64,000 bases of DNA from Hyphomicrobiales bacterium (GCA_900468285.1 UBTF01000010.1:1-64000), one strand, 5' to 3'. Counted from the first letter of the stretch, positions 19,063 through 28,893 are shown. A program made the numbers and translations. Notes: a model not told the origin generated them from the sequence alone.

Positions 19063-19727
19063 CATCGGTCCGGCAGATACTCTGGCCCAGCCTCTCTGTG
19101 GAATCCAGGCTCGAAGCTGTTGAACTGGCTTTACACGTGTGGCGTGACCGTGATCTGATCAAAAAAGTGGATTGGTCGAAGGACACCGAAATTGCTTTGG
19201 AGCAAGCCCGGCTGCTCGTCGATCAGGAAAGCGACCGCAAGCGCTCTGCAGAAAGCAAAGCGTCAATTTATCTTGCGGTGATCGCAGCAATCGTCCCTGT
19301 CTTGTCATCGCTCCTGACCGACTTCTTTGCTGACGATTTCACCAAGCTACCAGCTCTATTTCAGGCCGTTACGATAGGTCTTTTCGTTTTGGGCATGCTC
19401 TATTTGGCGGCAAGTGGGATATGGTCGTTCCGAACTTTGGCGGTTTCAGCTCACACTCGCGTTGATGCTGCAGACATTGCCAAGATATGGATGGAGGAGC
19501 GACCTGTGCATGGGTTGGTCAGGGACTTGTTGATTTCGACAAGATTGAACCATTCAGGTGCGAACAAAAAAATGGATTACATCAGGATGGCTCACGAGTT
19601 CCTCCTGCGGACGTTCCTGACATTTGCTGCTTTGCTTCTGGTGATCGTGCTGAGGGAGCCCTTGGCAGCGGCAGCATCCTTCGCAATGCCATGGCTCTCA
19701 AGAGTTTGGGCAGCTGCTATAGCTTGA
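19059..19727 (+). CDS. Multi-TM membrane protein of the graspetide operon
   Basis: A 222-residue protein with three or four hydrophobic helices: IYLAVIAAIVPVLSSLL (about 70-86), FQAVTIGLFVLGMLYLAASG (about 101-120) and a long one near 185-215. Charged helices precede and separate them. No ABC or peptidase motif is visible, so it is not a standard exporter. ATGA overlap with the ligase gene indicates coupled translation. It could be the target, an export/immunity factor or a SLATT-like effector; none can be chosen from sequence alone. Confidence 0.7.
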   Translation: MTSVRQILWPSLSVESRLEAVELALHVWRDRDLIKKVDWSKDTEIALEQARLLVDQESDRKRSAESKASIYLAVIAAIVPVLSSLLTDFFADDFTKLPALFQAVTIGLFVLGMLYLAASGIWSFRTLAVSAHTRVDAADIAKIWMEERPVHGLVRDLLISTRLNHSGANKKMDYIRMAHEFLLRTFLTFAALLLVIVLREPLAAAASFAMPWLSRVWAAAIA

Positions 19728-19770
19728 TCTAGCTCAGCACTGTGGCTCTCGATTCCGAATGCTCTTCCTG

Positions 19771-20466
19771 TCACCATTCAACAATGCTGCCGTCATAAGC
19801 AAGGAATTCGCCATTTTGTTTTGGCGTCGCGTTATTTAAGGACGTCAGGATTGCGGTTGATGCTTCAGCAGGACTGAGGGTCTTATGACCCTTTGAGTAG
19901 GGAGCAGACAGCTTCGTTCTTACGGTTCCTGGATGCATTGCGAGCAAGACCGCCTGCGGATTGGTGCGGTACAGTTCGATAGCGTCCGTGCGAACGATTT
20001 GGTTGAGCGCAGCCTTGGAGGCACGATACGAAATCTATCCGCCCAGTCTATTATCGCCAATTGAGCCGACCCGTGCGTATAAGAAAGTGGCCAAGACGCC
20101 ATTGGCCCGATCAAAGCGCGGCAAGAAATATTTTGCAATGACGGCAGGGCGAATCGCGTTGATCGCGAATTTTGCAGGCATAATCTCAGGTCGTAGTTGC
20201 TTCAACGACTTTTCGTGGCCTCGCGTTCCACAGTCAGAATGTCGGTGGCGCAGACTAATAGGTGGATGGGAAGATCAATAAACTCGGCAGCGTGGGTCGG
20301 CGACAGATTGCTCATCGGTGAGGTCGAACCCACTTTCGGCTCTGGAAAGACGGATCAACTGCCCCAGGTTTTGCTGAGCCTCTACAAGATTTGGAGATGG
20401 CAGAGCCGATGCCGCCTTCTGCGCCGATCACGACCGCACGAAAGCCAGCAGGTAAAGAATCAATAA
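19771..20466 (-). pseudogene. Decayed short-chain dehydrogenase
   Basis: Minus-strand pieces of one SDR in different frames. Near 20460-20390, FRAVVIGAEGGIGSAI is the dinucleotide-binding start. Then a piece with INAIRPAVIAKYFLPRF ends at a stop near 20038. Finally a 90-codon C-terminus holds the active-site-type YRASKAALNQ, HPGTVRTKLSAPY and a terminal GEFLAYDGSIVEW before a stop at 19771-19773. At least two frameshifts or stops break it. It is a remnant between the graspetide operon and the GmrSD gene. Confidence 0.75.
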
Positions 20467-20598
20467 TTCGACCATTATTGGACTGCACATCCGGCGTTAT
20501 AAGCTTGAAACTAAGGCTGGTTTGTTAAGATTGCCAGCGTTATTGATAAAGACCCTTTTTGACCGCGATTGATAATGAATGGTTTGGAGGAGGCCTCT

Positions 20599-20629
20599 AC
20601 GCGGGCTTTCCCTTGGAAGCCCGCCGCGT
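20599..20629 (-). terminator. Hairpin downstream of the GmrSD gene
   Basis: GCGGGCTT / AAGCCCGC stem (20601-20608 with 20617-20624), extended outwards by ACGC/GCGT with one bulge, lying about 50 bp beyond the minus-strand stop at 20680. No T tract, so only a possible terminator. Confidence 0.4.
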
Positions 20630-20679
20630 CGGTTCAGGAACGACCAATCTGTTGGCGACCATCCCTGTAATCTGCATTC

Positions 20680-22398
20680 CTACTCAACGATTTGCGGAAC
20701 TGGGCCTTGATTGCTTATAGCAGCTGGAGCCGGACCAGTCCAAAGGTTCCGGGCGATGGTCAGCAATCGGCTAGCTCGGTCTTCGATCCGACTATCAGTC
20801 CAGCGGTCTTCTTTCAGCAGCTCACGCGTCATCTCGATGTGTGAGTTTTCTAGTTTGGCCTTTTTCTCGGCGAAGGGGAGATTGCCGAGTTCAGCATTGT
20901 AGCCGGTCAGGGTAAGATTTCCGAACGTGTCCAGATACCGTGCATGTACATCATTTGCTACAGTCCCGCCGAGTTCTTGAACCCAAGCGTCCGTGATCGT
21001 TTGCGGCATGATGTGTTCAATAGTCGTTTCCGCAAGGTTTACCTGCTCCTTGTGCTCAAAGGACTGCTCAAGTTTCACAAGTACCCACTTCGTATAACCA
21101 CGACCATATTGGCGCTGATACTTAAACGCATCACCGAATTCCGCATCGTTCGGAAAACGTCGGCCGCCAGCACCCGAAGACATTGACGTCAACAACCATG
21201 ATGCATGGTTGTCCGTAGGAAACTGCCGGGCCCACTGAAGAAATAGCTTATTTAACGCGTTGGTCGGAACAGCTGCAATTGCGCGTCTAACGACGAAAGA
21301 TTCGATCAATCCAAGGCACGCTTCGAGATCGGTCGTTGTAAGGACGCCTCGGTGACGGGCCTCCAAGAGCCTCAGAAGCAGAGGGTAAGATGTTCCAACA
21401 TCAAGCTCCTTGAGGTTTTTCAACCTACGGCGAATGTTTGGATCAGCCTCCTGCTCGGGGCTAAGAATGCTTGAGTACATGGTAGCAAAAGTTGTCATTT
21501 GCTCCACTTCTGATTCAACAGCCTGCGCAGTAGACATACTTTTGAGTCGTGATTTTGTCGCGACGTAAATGCCCCTCTGATAGATATTTTCGCCCTCCTT
21601 CATTGCATAATGCCGGAGGAATTCCGTCAGATTGCCGCCGAGTTTTGTTTCAATCGGAAGCCAATATTTTTTATATATGCGCTCCTGCTCTCCTCCTGCG
21701 GACGTGGAGTGTCTGAATCGCATGAGTATGTAGTTTCGAACCAGGTCGGCTTGGGTTAGCTCTGCTCCTTTGAAATTCAGGCTTTCGAAGATCAGATAAG
21801 GGTCGTCGTCATCGCCAAGGTTAATCATTACGACCTGAAGGGCGCTCTCGACAGTCGATAGCACCTTCTTCACATCGACCGGTTCGCCATTCAGATCGAT
21901 GCTGGATTCGAGCTGTGAAACGAAAAATTCGTAAGCATCGGACATAGGGCCACGATGAGAATCGACATTCCCACCCAGAATAAGCGCTTTGTACTCTTCG
22001 CGATTTGCTTGGGTGGGGACGAACTTTAAAACGTCTTCCTGATCGGCGGCATGTTTGTTGATTAGGTAGACTTCCTGAATACGTTCGGAGTTTTTCTGGT
22101 CGAGAGTGTCGCGCAACGCCGCCAGTAAAATTGAAACCGTTGTGAGGCGTTGCTGGCCGTCAATAATCAGATGCTTGCTGACGCCCACGGGAACGCTCTT
22201 CGCAGGTACGGAAACAATTGTCCCCATGAAATGGGCTGACTTATCCTCAGTGTCGTACTGGACCAACATGTCATCCCAAAGCGTTTGCCAATTCGGCTTC
22301 CTCCAGGAATAGGGCCGCTGAAAGAGCGGAATCAAATTCTGCTTCTCTCCGTTGAAATATTGAATAACCTTGGCAGGAGAAGCTTCCACGAGAATCAA
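20680..22398 (-). CDS. GmrSD-like type IV restriction protein (DUF262-DUF1524)
   Basis: A 572-residue protein. The N-terminal DUF262 half carries IPLFQRPYSWRKPNWQTLWD and the hallmark DGQQRLTTV (80-88), a ParB-like NTPase site. The C-terminal DUF1524 half carries IEHIMPQT and NLTLTGYNAELGNLPFAEKK, the His-Me finger (HNH) nuclease motif. GmrSD enzymes cut modified (often glucosylated hydroxymethylcytosine) phage DNA in an NTP-dependent way. Length and domain order are those of the fused single-chain form. It stands alone, about 330 bp after the kinase gene of the TerY-P triad on the same strand. Confidence 0.88.
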   Translation of the reverse strand: MILVEASPAKVIQYFNGEKQNLIPLFQRPYSWRKPNWQTLWDDMLVQYDTEDKSAHFMGTIVSVPAKSVPVGVSKHLIIDGQQRLTTVSILLAALRDTLDQKNSERIQEVYLINKHAADQEDVLKFVPTQANREEYKALILGGNVDSHRGPMSDAYEFFVSQLESSIDLNGEPVDVKKVLSTVESALQVVMINLGDDDDPYLIFESLNFKGAELTQADLVRNYILMRFRHSTSAGGEQERIYKKYWLPIETKLGGNLTEFLRHYAMKEGENIYQRGIYVATKSRLKSMSTAQAVESEVEQMTTFATMYSSILSPEQEADPNIRRRLKNLKELDVGTSYPLLLRLLEARHRGVLTTTDLEACLGLIESFVVRRAIAAVPTNALNKLFLQWARQFPTDNHASWLLTSMSSGAGGRRFPNDAEFGDAFKYQRQYGRGYTKWVLVKLEQSFEHKEQVNLAETTIEHIMPQTITDAWVQELGGTVANDVHARYLDTFGNLTLTGYNAELGNLPFAEKKAKLENSHIEMTRELLKEDRWTDSRIEDRASRLLTIARNLWTGPAPAAISNQGPVPQIVE

Positions 22399-22726
22399 CC
22401 TCAGTTTGCGTTGTCGGCAAGAGTCTAACCAAAGTCACGACGGCGCTCTAGAGTGAAAACCACCATCGTTTGTTTTTGATCGTTTAAATTTTTGCTCTTC
22501 CTCTGTTGAGGCGCAAGCCAGATCACGAGGTGCTTTGTAACGCGACGGTGAAGCAGGAGGTGCGGTTCCACAAGGTGCACAAACCAAGCCACCGATGACG
22601 ACGCTTGATCGACAACACATTGCAATTGTGAGTTCTTGTATGAGGGCTAAACGGAGCCGTCTGCGCAGATGGAAAGATGATCGTTCATACGGTCTTACCG
22701 CCGGTAGAACCTTTTACTGTTAGACG
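22399..22726. other. Intergenic region between GmrSD gene and TerY-P triad
   Basis: About 330 bp, probably the GmrSD promoter. A 61-codon minus-strand frame (22435-22620, Cys- and Pro-rich) is open but has no ribosome site or recognised motif. Confidence 0.35.
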
Positions 22727-24943
22727 TCAAATATTACGGGTTCCCCGACACGTAGGAAATCGCGAGCATCCCCAGAAGGGACGTCCCGCCCGAGCGCCGC
22801 GTCGCGCCGTCCGATAGCGCATACGAGAGCCACAGATCGGGCAACTCGGTGTGCCAGATGCCGCCGTCTGAGAGGGTTGAGCTACCGTTGGACGTGGCGA
22901 GGTCCTCGCCGTCGGTGACCAAAACGGTGAAGCTTGATACGACGATGCCTTGGTGACATGAGGCGGAATGGATTTGATGCCGGGTACCGGTAATTTGAAG
23001 TGCATGAGATCAGCTTCCGCCTGGCCGACCTCTTCTACGTATTGCTGAAGCTGAGCGTCGCTCCCGCCGTTATAGTTTTGAACAGCGGCAATGTGTTTTC
23101 GGAAGTCGTCGACCAGCTTGTTCAGGCTGTCTGCACATCCCTGCTGCCTTGAGACGATATTGCCCTTCTTCACCTGAATGGCGTGCCGATCAGCATCAGA
23201 GTATTGAGCTTGAAACTGAAACTTCTGCTCGACCGTTTTGACCCAGGTCATAATGCGCGAGGCTTTTACGGGGCCGATGCCATAGGCGTCCTGCACGTCA
23301 CGCGTCTTGGCATCGTATGCAGTCGTGAAGCCATATGACGCAAGGGAGGCGAGATCGCCCGACGTTAGCTTTGTACTACGGGCTCCCCTTAGCATATGGG
23401 CTGACAGGTGAGCGTCCAATTGCTCTTTCTGACGAACCGAGCTGTAGTCTTTTTCTACGTCTTTGAAATCAACGACCAGGCGCTCGTATTCAGCGAGCTT
23501 CTTTTCGATCTCATCTTTTGTTGCATAGGCTTGAGAGACGGGCGCGTTCGACTGCAGGAACTGGATGCGAGACCGAACTTTCTCAGCCGCGATGTTATAC
23601 CGCTGCGTAGCGTCGAAAGAGCCTGTTTTCCCGGCCTGCGTCAGCATGATAATCGAAATTATCCCGCCGATGATGCCGAATGGAGGCAGTGCGAACAAGG
23701 CGAGGAAGGAGAGCGTAAGACCAATCTTGCCAGCAATTCTCCACGCCGAGGCCGAACTCGAAGATGTCCGAGCTTTCTGCGCCTCGACTGAGGGAGAATA
23801 TGTCCCCCTAGATTTGGGAACCGCGACGGTTATCTGCGCTGGTATTGGATTTGACGCAAGAAACGCTCGGATTGCTCCCGAGTTGAAGCTGAAGCCTACA
23901 GTGTCATTCATCAAGCCTTTCGGGATGCGAATGGATGAAGCATCCCTTAGGACGAACATCGGAATCCCGAATGCTTGTTCCATGCGACACCATGGGCAAT
24001 CACTCGCAAATCGGGAGTAGTGATGAGCTTTATTGTTAGGGCACGGCCTTAGAGATGTCTCAAGTTCGTTGAGCGCTTCAATCCATTGATCCGCAGTCGG
24101 ACGATTGACAGCACCATTGGGCGAGAACGCTCGTTCGAAGTTCTCGCTGATCTTGGGGCTTAAATCGCGGAGAGCGACACTGGCAGGTGGTGGGTCCATC
24201 TTGGTATCGCGTGAGGAGTACGCGAAGCGAAACTCCTTAATGGCCTGCTCTACGGTGATGTCGCCTGAACCCTTGTACCGGCCAGCAAAGGGGTGCCGGT
24301 CCATGCAAAGTAATTGAAATATCGCGACGGCGAGGCCAAACGCGTCATGATTTGCTGTGCGAACGATTGTCTTGAGCGATTGCCCCTGAAGTTCCGGTGG
24401 CGTGTAGTCAGGTACGCCGACGACACAGAGAAATTGCTGTCCCCGCTGGGTGACCTGAAAGGAGTCCGTGTCGATGAGTGCGACTGTGGCTTGTTCGGAG
24501 ACCAGAATGCTGCGCTGATTGATGTCTCCAATAACGCAACCTGAAGCGTGAACCTGACCGAAAGACCGCGCCACATTGATAGCTGTCCTTACCAAGAACC
24601 GATAATCTGCAGACGGAAAGTGCCGAAGGCGAGAGGAGGGCGTTTGAAGCTCGTGGATTTCTTTGTGATCCGGCACAAGGCGCATCAGGAAGCCGACAAA
24701 GGTCCCTGACTTGTTCACGACGACCTTTGTCGGAAACGCAACCGACGCCATCGATGCGTGGAGATTTGCGTCTACCATCGCTCGGATTTTAGCCTCCCGG
24801 GACGCAACGATCCCTGGCAGGTAAGCCTTGAAAGCGAAGCCCGGCAGGTTCGTTACGGCGAAAACCTCTCCCTCGCCGCCTTTCCCGATGCGCTTTCCGA
24901 CATCCAGCTCACTACCACCGGCAAAAAGCTTGTCGAGGCTCAT
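22727..24943 (-). CDS. TerY-P kinase with HhH and zinc ribbon (YegI-like)
   Basis: A 738-residue protein. Protein-kinase-like domain at about 13-290: Gly loop GKGGEGEVF (20-28), Lys in AFKAY (K39), catalytic loop GDINQRSILV and metal motif LIDTDSF. The canonical HRD..N is GDIN..S and DFG is DTD, so catalysis is non-standard. A Trp/Cys-rich segment, NNKAHHYSRFASDCPWC, follows. A hydrophobic stretch around 425-455 (IGLTLSFLALFALPPFGIIG) is a likely membrane hairpin. After a coiled coil come an HhH motif (DAYGIGPVKASRIMTW) and a C-terminal topoisomerase-type zinc ribbon (CPICGSRMRYR ... FWGCSRFPTC). This is the kinase of the vWA-PP2C-kinase triad; its ATG overlaps the PP2C stop by 4 bases. Confidence 0.85.
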   Translation of the reverse strand: MSLDKLFAGGSELDVGKRIGKGGEGEVFAVTNLPGFAFKAYLPGIVASREAKIRAMVDANLHASMASVAFPTKVVVNKSGTFVGFLMRLVPDHKEIHELQTPSSRLRHFPSADYRFLVRTAINVARSFGQVHASGCVIGDINQRSILVSEQATVALIDTDSFQVTQRGQQFLCVVGVPDYTPPELQGQSLKTIVRTANHDAFGLAVAIFQLLCMDRHPFAGRYKGSGDITVEQAIKEFRFAYSSRDTKMDPPPASVALRDLSPKISENFERAFSPNGAVNRPTADQWIEALNELETSLRPCPNNKAHHYSRFASDCPWCRMEQAFGIPMFVLRDASSIRIPKGLMNDTVGFSFNSGAIRAFLASNPIPAQITVAVPKSRGTYSPSVEAQKARTSSSSASAWRIAGKIGLTLSFLALFALPPFGIIGGIISIIMLTQAGKTGSFDATQRYNIAAEKVRSRIQFLQSNAPVSQAYATKDEIEKKLAEYERLVVDFKDVEKDYSSVRQKEQLDAHLSAHMLRGARSTKLTSGDLASLASYGFTTAYDAKTRDVQDAYGIGPVKASRIMTWVKTVEQKFQFQAQYSDADRHAIQVKKGNIVSRQQGCADSLNKLVDDFRKHIAAVQNYNGGSDAQLQQYVEEVGQAEADLMHFKLPVPGIKSIPPHVTKASSYQASPFWSPTARTSPRPTVAQPSQTAASGTPSCPICGSRMRYRTARRGARAGRPFWGCSRFPTCRGTRNI

Positions 24944-25710
24944 TTTTTAACCGCGATTATAAGTGTTTTGTCGTCGTCGGTATGCTCTGCGAACTTTTCG
25001 CTGTCGAGATAGGCCGCTAGACGCTCCGAAAGCTTTCGGTCCCTGCCAAACGTCTCGCTTTTCTCGAACGGACGGATCATCGGCGTAAAAAAATTAGCGT
25101 ACGGCTCGCCTGACATAGCATCAAGAACCTGGTTCTCGATACCATCGGAAAAGAGGAACAATGCATCAATAGGCGAATGAGCGATTGAAGTGCGGAGCCG
25201 AGGAGTGCCTGGGTCCGTGAGGAAAAACGTGGTTGACGCGTATTCGCCATTCTCCGACGCGCTGAGCAGCTGCCATTCCTGATCGAAAGCGCGTCGACCG
25301 ACTATCGCGCCGTCTCCTATATGCGCGGTGAACGTCTGCGATCCATTGGTGGCGGCCATTACCAGTGTGGCAGCAAAGTCTCTAGGTGTCAGGTCTCGCT
25401 TTAAAGCTGCCACGGCGATTTTGTCTCGGCCTTCGTCAACCCAGTCCCAAACGATTTCTTCAGATGGCAGTTCGGTGCTTCCTGCCGCGAAGTAGGAGCG
25501 GAGGTTCTCTGCTATTGTGCGGCAGATGAGGGAAGCACCTTCGCCTCCGTGCGATGCAGAGCCCGCTCCATCAGAAACGACTGCGCAAAAGACTGTTGAT
25601 TCTGCGGAGGTCTTGGCCTCAAAGCAGCGCTTCGCGTCCTGTATGCGCGTATCGCGTCTGACGTGGGAAATACCGCGTACAGATGCCGCGCCAAATGCCC
25701 ATCGGCTCAT
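24940..25710 (-). CDS. PP2C-type phosphatase of the TerY-P triad (YegK-like)
   Basis: A 256-residue Ser/Thr phosphatase. The motif [19 protein letters not shown] (about residues 45-63) holds the metal-binding Asp and Gly residues in the YegK-like PP2C_2 form. [14 protein letters not shown] and [11 protein letters not shown] are the following PP2C core motifs, and [12 protein letters not shown] is the terminal motif. It presumably reverses phosphorylation by the neighbouring kinase. It overlaps the vWA gene upstream (ATGA, 25707-25710) and the kinase gene downstream (24940-24943), so the three are made in step. Confidence 0.88.
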   Translation of the reverse strand: MSRWAFGAASVRGISHVRRDTRIQDAKRCFEAKTSAESTVFCAVVSDGAGSASHGGEGASLICRTIAENLRSYFAAGSTELPSEEIVWDWVDEGRDKIAVAALKRDLTPRDFAATLVMAATNGSQTFTAHIGDGAIVGRRAFDQEWQLLSASENGEYASTTFFLTDPGTPRLRTSIAHSPIDALFLFSDGIENQVLDAMSGEPYANFFTPMIRPFEKSETFGRDRKLSERLAAYLDSEKFAEHTDDDKTLIIAVKK

Positions 25711-26384
25711 CCTGCAACAGCCCAGCCGTCGGGTGCTGTGGGATTACTCAGCGGAACCTGATCACCAGGATTAGAGCGGGACACTGCCCCCAGCGAATTG
25801 GAAAGCCACGCGAAGAACTCCTTAAATTGGAGTCCCCGGAGTTTGAGCGGTTGGCGGACGGCGATTTTGCTAAGGGTATCCAAGTTCGCGTTGTCGACAC
25901 CAATGGCATAGAACATGAAGCTCTTAGCATCTTCGCCCTTACGAACCTCATCCGCAGCGCGTTGCCAACTATCCGTCGGAGCACCATCGGTGATGAGGAA
26001 GACCCAAGGGCGATAGAAGTTGATGCCATTTTCGCGATATCGGTCCTTCCGCTCACGAAGCATTCGAAGACCGGTTTCGATTGCTTCGCCCATCGGGGTG
26101 TTTCCTTGGGGCGTCAACGTTGGCGGATAGAAGTTTTCCGCACCCATAAAATCCATTTCGATCTGGACTGGGCCGAAGGTGACCATGGCCAGTTCGACGC
26201 GCTTTGCTGCCAAGCTGTCGCTCTGAATTTCCTCCTGCAGAGTTCGCAGTCCCTCGTTTAGCTCTTCAATAGGGCGACCGCTCATCGATCCGGAAACGTC
26301 TAGGATTAGGACGCACGGGCACCTCGGTTGGGGGTTCGACTTTAGATCGGCATCGGCAAAAGGTTGTTGGTCGTAATCTGACAT
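25707..26384 (-). CDS. vWA-domain protein of the TerY-P triad (TerY/YegL-like)
   Basis: A 225-residue von Willebrand A protein with an intact [24 protein letters not shown] (DxSxS near residue 30), the Thr in [16 protein letters not shown], and [11 protein letters not shown]. It is the first gene of the triad. Gao and co-workers (2020) reported TerY-P triads as antiphage systems, and Anantharaman and co-workers linked them to the Ter stress network; no other ter genes are seen here. The region 26385-26584 upstream is shared with the divergent exported-protein gene and should contain both promoters. Confidence 0.88.
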   Translation of the reverse strand: MSDYDQQPFADADLKSNPQPRCPCVLILDVSGSMSGRPIEELNEGLRTLQEEIQSDSLAAKRVELAMVTFGPVQIEMDFMGAENFYPPTLTPQGNTPMGEAIETGLRMLRERKDRYRENGINFYRPWVFLITDGAPTDSWQRAADEVRKGEDAKSFMFYAIGVDNANLDTLSKIAVRQPLKLRGLQFKEFFAWLSNSLGAVSRSNPGDQVPLSNPTAPDGWAVAG

Positions 26385-26584
26385 GGAGACTCCTCTAATT
26401 CTCTAATAAGTTATACAACCGGTTCTCTGCAGCACAACTCATAAGTTGGCGCTGTTTCTTGTTTGTCCAACGGCGCTGTACGATGTGAGGCAAAAGTAAG
26501 ATAATTATTTTCTAAAACGTGTCGCCTGAGACAATGAAACACGCTAGAGATGCAGCGTTTTCAGTTCTCTGGGGTCAAACGCGC

Positions 26585-27345
26585 ATGCGTCGATATCTGC
26601 TTTCGTTGCCTATCCTACTCGGCCTATCATCCGCTGCGCTCGCTTTGACCGGTATTGTCGACGGAACTTCCAAGGAAACATATGAGAAGTCGTTGAAAAC
26701 CATGGCCGATCAACTCTCGGCTGCGGACAAAGAGGTATTCTCCAAGGGCCTGATCAACCTGATTATCACTCGTTACCCTCCAGCCACCGGAGCCCAAGGG
26801 CTGATGCTTCTGCAGTTCATGCAGCCCGCTATCGAAGCATCGCCAGTCAATATGAACGGCGTGACAGCTGATGAAATCATGGCGCGTGGTCGCGAACTGG
26901 TGGCCGCCCAAGCTCAGGCAGCGTCGGCTCCGGCACCAAATGCAGACACAAATGGCACTCTTGCATGCTTAGAGAAGAAGGTAGTCATTTCGTCGCCGAC
27001 GTTCGAGAAAGGCGACTACCGCCTTGGATCGCGGTTCCAGGTAACTAACAATCTACCTTACGCTATTGCAGGTATTTGGGTCGATTACAGGGTAAAGTCC
27101 GATAATCGATCTGTGCCATGGGCAGAAGACAACTTTGTCATGGCAATCTCTGCGGCATCGAGCCGGGTGAGACACGGCAGCTTAGCACCAGCTTTAGCCT
27201 GCTGTCGAGGGATACACCTATGACAGCTAAGGTCCTGATGACTGTCAGGGATGTAGCCGACCCTGATAAAAAGTTGGTCATAAAATCTGCTGGAGGGGTA
27301 TCCGGGTGGCCAACAGACAGGTCGCCAAAAGGTTGCCAGCTCTAG
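26585..27345 (+). pseudogene. Exported protein gene with a frameshift
   Basis: Starts MRRYLLSLPILLGLSSAALALTG, a signal peptide, followed by a helical domain (KETYEKSLKTMADQLSAADK) that resembles small DUF6694-like envelope proteins. A beta-rich domain follows. The first frame runs off into SAASSRVRHG after AEDNFVMAIS (near 27150). The missing end, GIEPGETRQLSTSF to PTDRSPKGCQL, is in another frame and stops at 27345. One base lost around 27145-27155 explains it; a sequencing error would too. Signal peptide and codon use continue naturally across the joint. The role is unknown. Confidence 0.65.
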
Positions 27346-27397
27346 TTTCACATTTATCGGACGGCTTTCGTTGCCGTAGCGATCTTGCGCGGGCAGA

Positions 27398-28324
27398 ATG
27401 AGTATCGAATCCGGACCGAAACGGCATCACTTCGTGCCTAAAATGCTGCAGAAGCAATTTACCAATGTCGAAGGTGGGCTCTGGACCTTCGATCATCGGC
27501 GTCCCGCCAAGGGCGTTTGGTGTGGCAAAATGGATGCTCTTCTGCTCCAAGGACATCTTTATAGCCACGTTCGAGAGGACGGTAGCAAAGAAACAGAGCT
27601 GGAGAGTTGGTTCAGTCAACTTGAGTCCGAAACCGCGCCAATCGTGGAAAAGATCATTATGCAGGCCCGCACTTGGAAGCAGCCTGGGCTGACGAATACT
27701 GAACGGGAGTGTTGGGATTTTTTCTTCTACCAACAGTTCCGTCGGGTTCCGGACCTGTACGACTCGCTCCTGACAGCCGAGCAACACAAAGTTCAGGTCG
27801 AGAAATTTCTTGACGAGTTCGACAGGAATGTCCGCCCCTTGACGCACACAGAGAGGAGAGATTTGCTCGATCCGAAAACGCTCGCGCGGGCTTATAGAAA
27901 CCTTCGGGTTTCATCATTGAAAACCGGAAGCGACAACGTCCTCAGCGTGATTGCGGGTAGGGGACTCGCGGTCGTTAGGATACCAAATCCCAAAAAGTCA
28001 TTCGTCCTTGGAAGCCGCCCGGTTTTGAAGCTTACGCCACCGCAAACCACCGATTTAAGCGATCCAAGGGTCGAATTATGGCTTGCTATCGCGCCTGACG
28101 TGATGGTCGGAGTGGGCCCTCTCGATCAAGGCGAAGTCATCGTCGATATCAGCGACAAGAATGTGCGTCTGATGAACGAAAGCATTTGCACTCAGAGTTC
28201 CCAAATAGTTGGCCGATCCAAAGAATTGATCGCATCGCTTTCGCGATTTGTTGGTCGACATGTCGGCAAATCCCCGTTGCCGGAAATGTGGGACGAACCT
28301 TGGCTCAACAGCTTGCGGACTTAG
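27398..28324 (+). CDS. DUF4238 family protein
   Basis: A 308-residue protein with the diagnostic N-terminus KRHHFVPKMLQKQFT, then LWTFDHR and ESWFSQLESETAPIVEKI typical of DUF4238. Function unproven; family members are scattered through mobile and defense islands, and the His-rich start hints at a metal-dependent nuclease or related enzyme (inference). It follows the frameshifted exported protein by about 50 bp on the same strand and could be cotranscribed with it. Confidence 0.8.
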   Translation: MSIESGPKRHHFVPKMLQKQFTNVEGGLWTFDHRRPAKGVWCGKMDALLLQGHLYSHVREDGSKETELESWFSQLESETAPIVEKIIMQARTWKQPGLTNTERECWDFFFYQQFRRVPDLYDSLLTAEQHKVQVEKFLDEFDRNVRPLTHTERRDLLDPKTLARAYRNLRVSSLKTGSDNVLSVIAGRGLAVVRIPNPKKSFVLGSRPVLKLTPPQTTDLSDPRVELWLAIAPDVMVGVGPLDQGEVIVDISDKNVRLMNESICTQSSQIVGRSKELIASLSRFVGRHVGKSPLPEMWDEPWLNSLRT

Positions 28325-28472
28325 CTATTTCCTGTTTGTGAGAAGCTCGCGGTCACCAGCCAACGCTCATCCACAGAGTTGAGTAGGGCACTGTTGGACG
28401 GCATCGATTCTTACCTGCGATCTCCACGCATGATGTTCGGCGCTGTAGGGCGCAAAAGCAATAAAAATCGTA

Positions 28473-28780
28473 TCATCTCACTAAGCGTTGTTCTGCTCCC
28501 GCGTAGTTTTCATCACCCTTAAGCGCGACAGATTCAATCGCGTCGGGTTTATCGATTGATGAAAAGATTGACGATTTGAGCTTCTCTAATTGATTCTCAA
28601 GCTCCACTCCTTTGTAACCCTCGTGTTCAGCTTTGGCTTCGCTCACCGACGGAAGCAAGATCAGGGTTTCAATTTCTGAAACGGAAAGAACCCCAATGCC
28701 GAGAGCGTTGAGCTTGTCTATATCATCCTGTTCATAATCGTCAGCGTCGACGGTTCCCGAACAAGTTACGCGTGTCTACG
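28473..28780 (-). pseudogene. Fragment of a DUF4435/TOPRIM-like protein
   Basis: An open stretch of about 100 codons with a stop just upstream (about 28781) and no credible start. VDADDYEQDDIDKLNALGIG then VLSVSEIETLILLPSV matches the acidic TOPRIM-like segment of DUF4435 proteins, which are commonly paired with AAA ATPases in defense (for example AriB of PARIS). Only the middle and tail survive and no ATPase partner is adjacent. Remnant, identity moderately sure. Confidence 0.5.
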
Positions 28781-28893
28781 TCAGTTCCTTTCGGGCAGGG
28801 GAAGGCAACGACGCGTCGTTTAATCGCCGCGATCCTACGGGTTTGCGTGCATTGATAATTTGTCAGACGGCTTTTCCCGGCGCAAAATCCGGG

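Noticed and set aside
22435..22620. 61-codon Cys/Pro-rich frame upstream of the GmrSD gene
   Set aside because: Open but without a ribosome site, paired cysteine ligands or any family likeness; probably promoter DNA.
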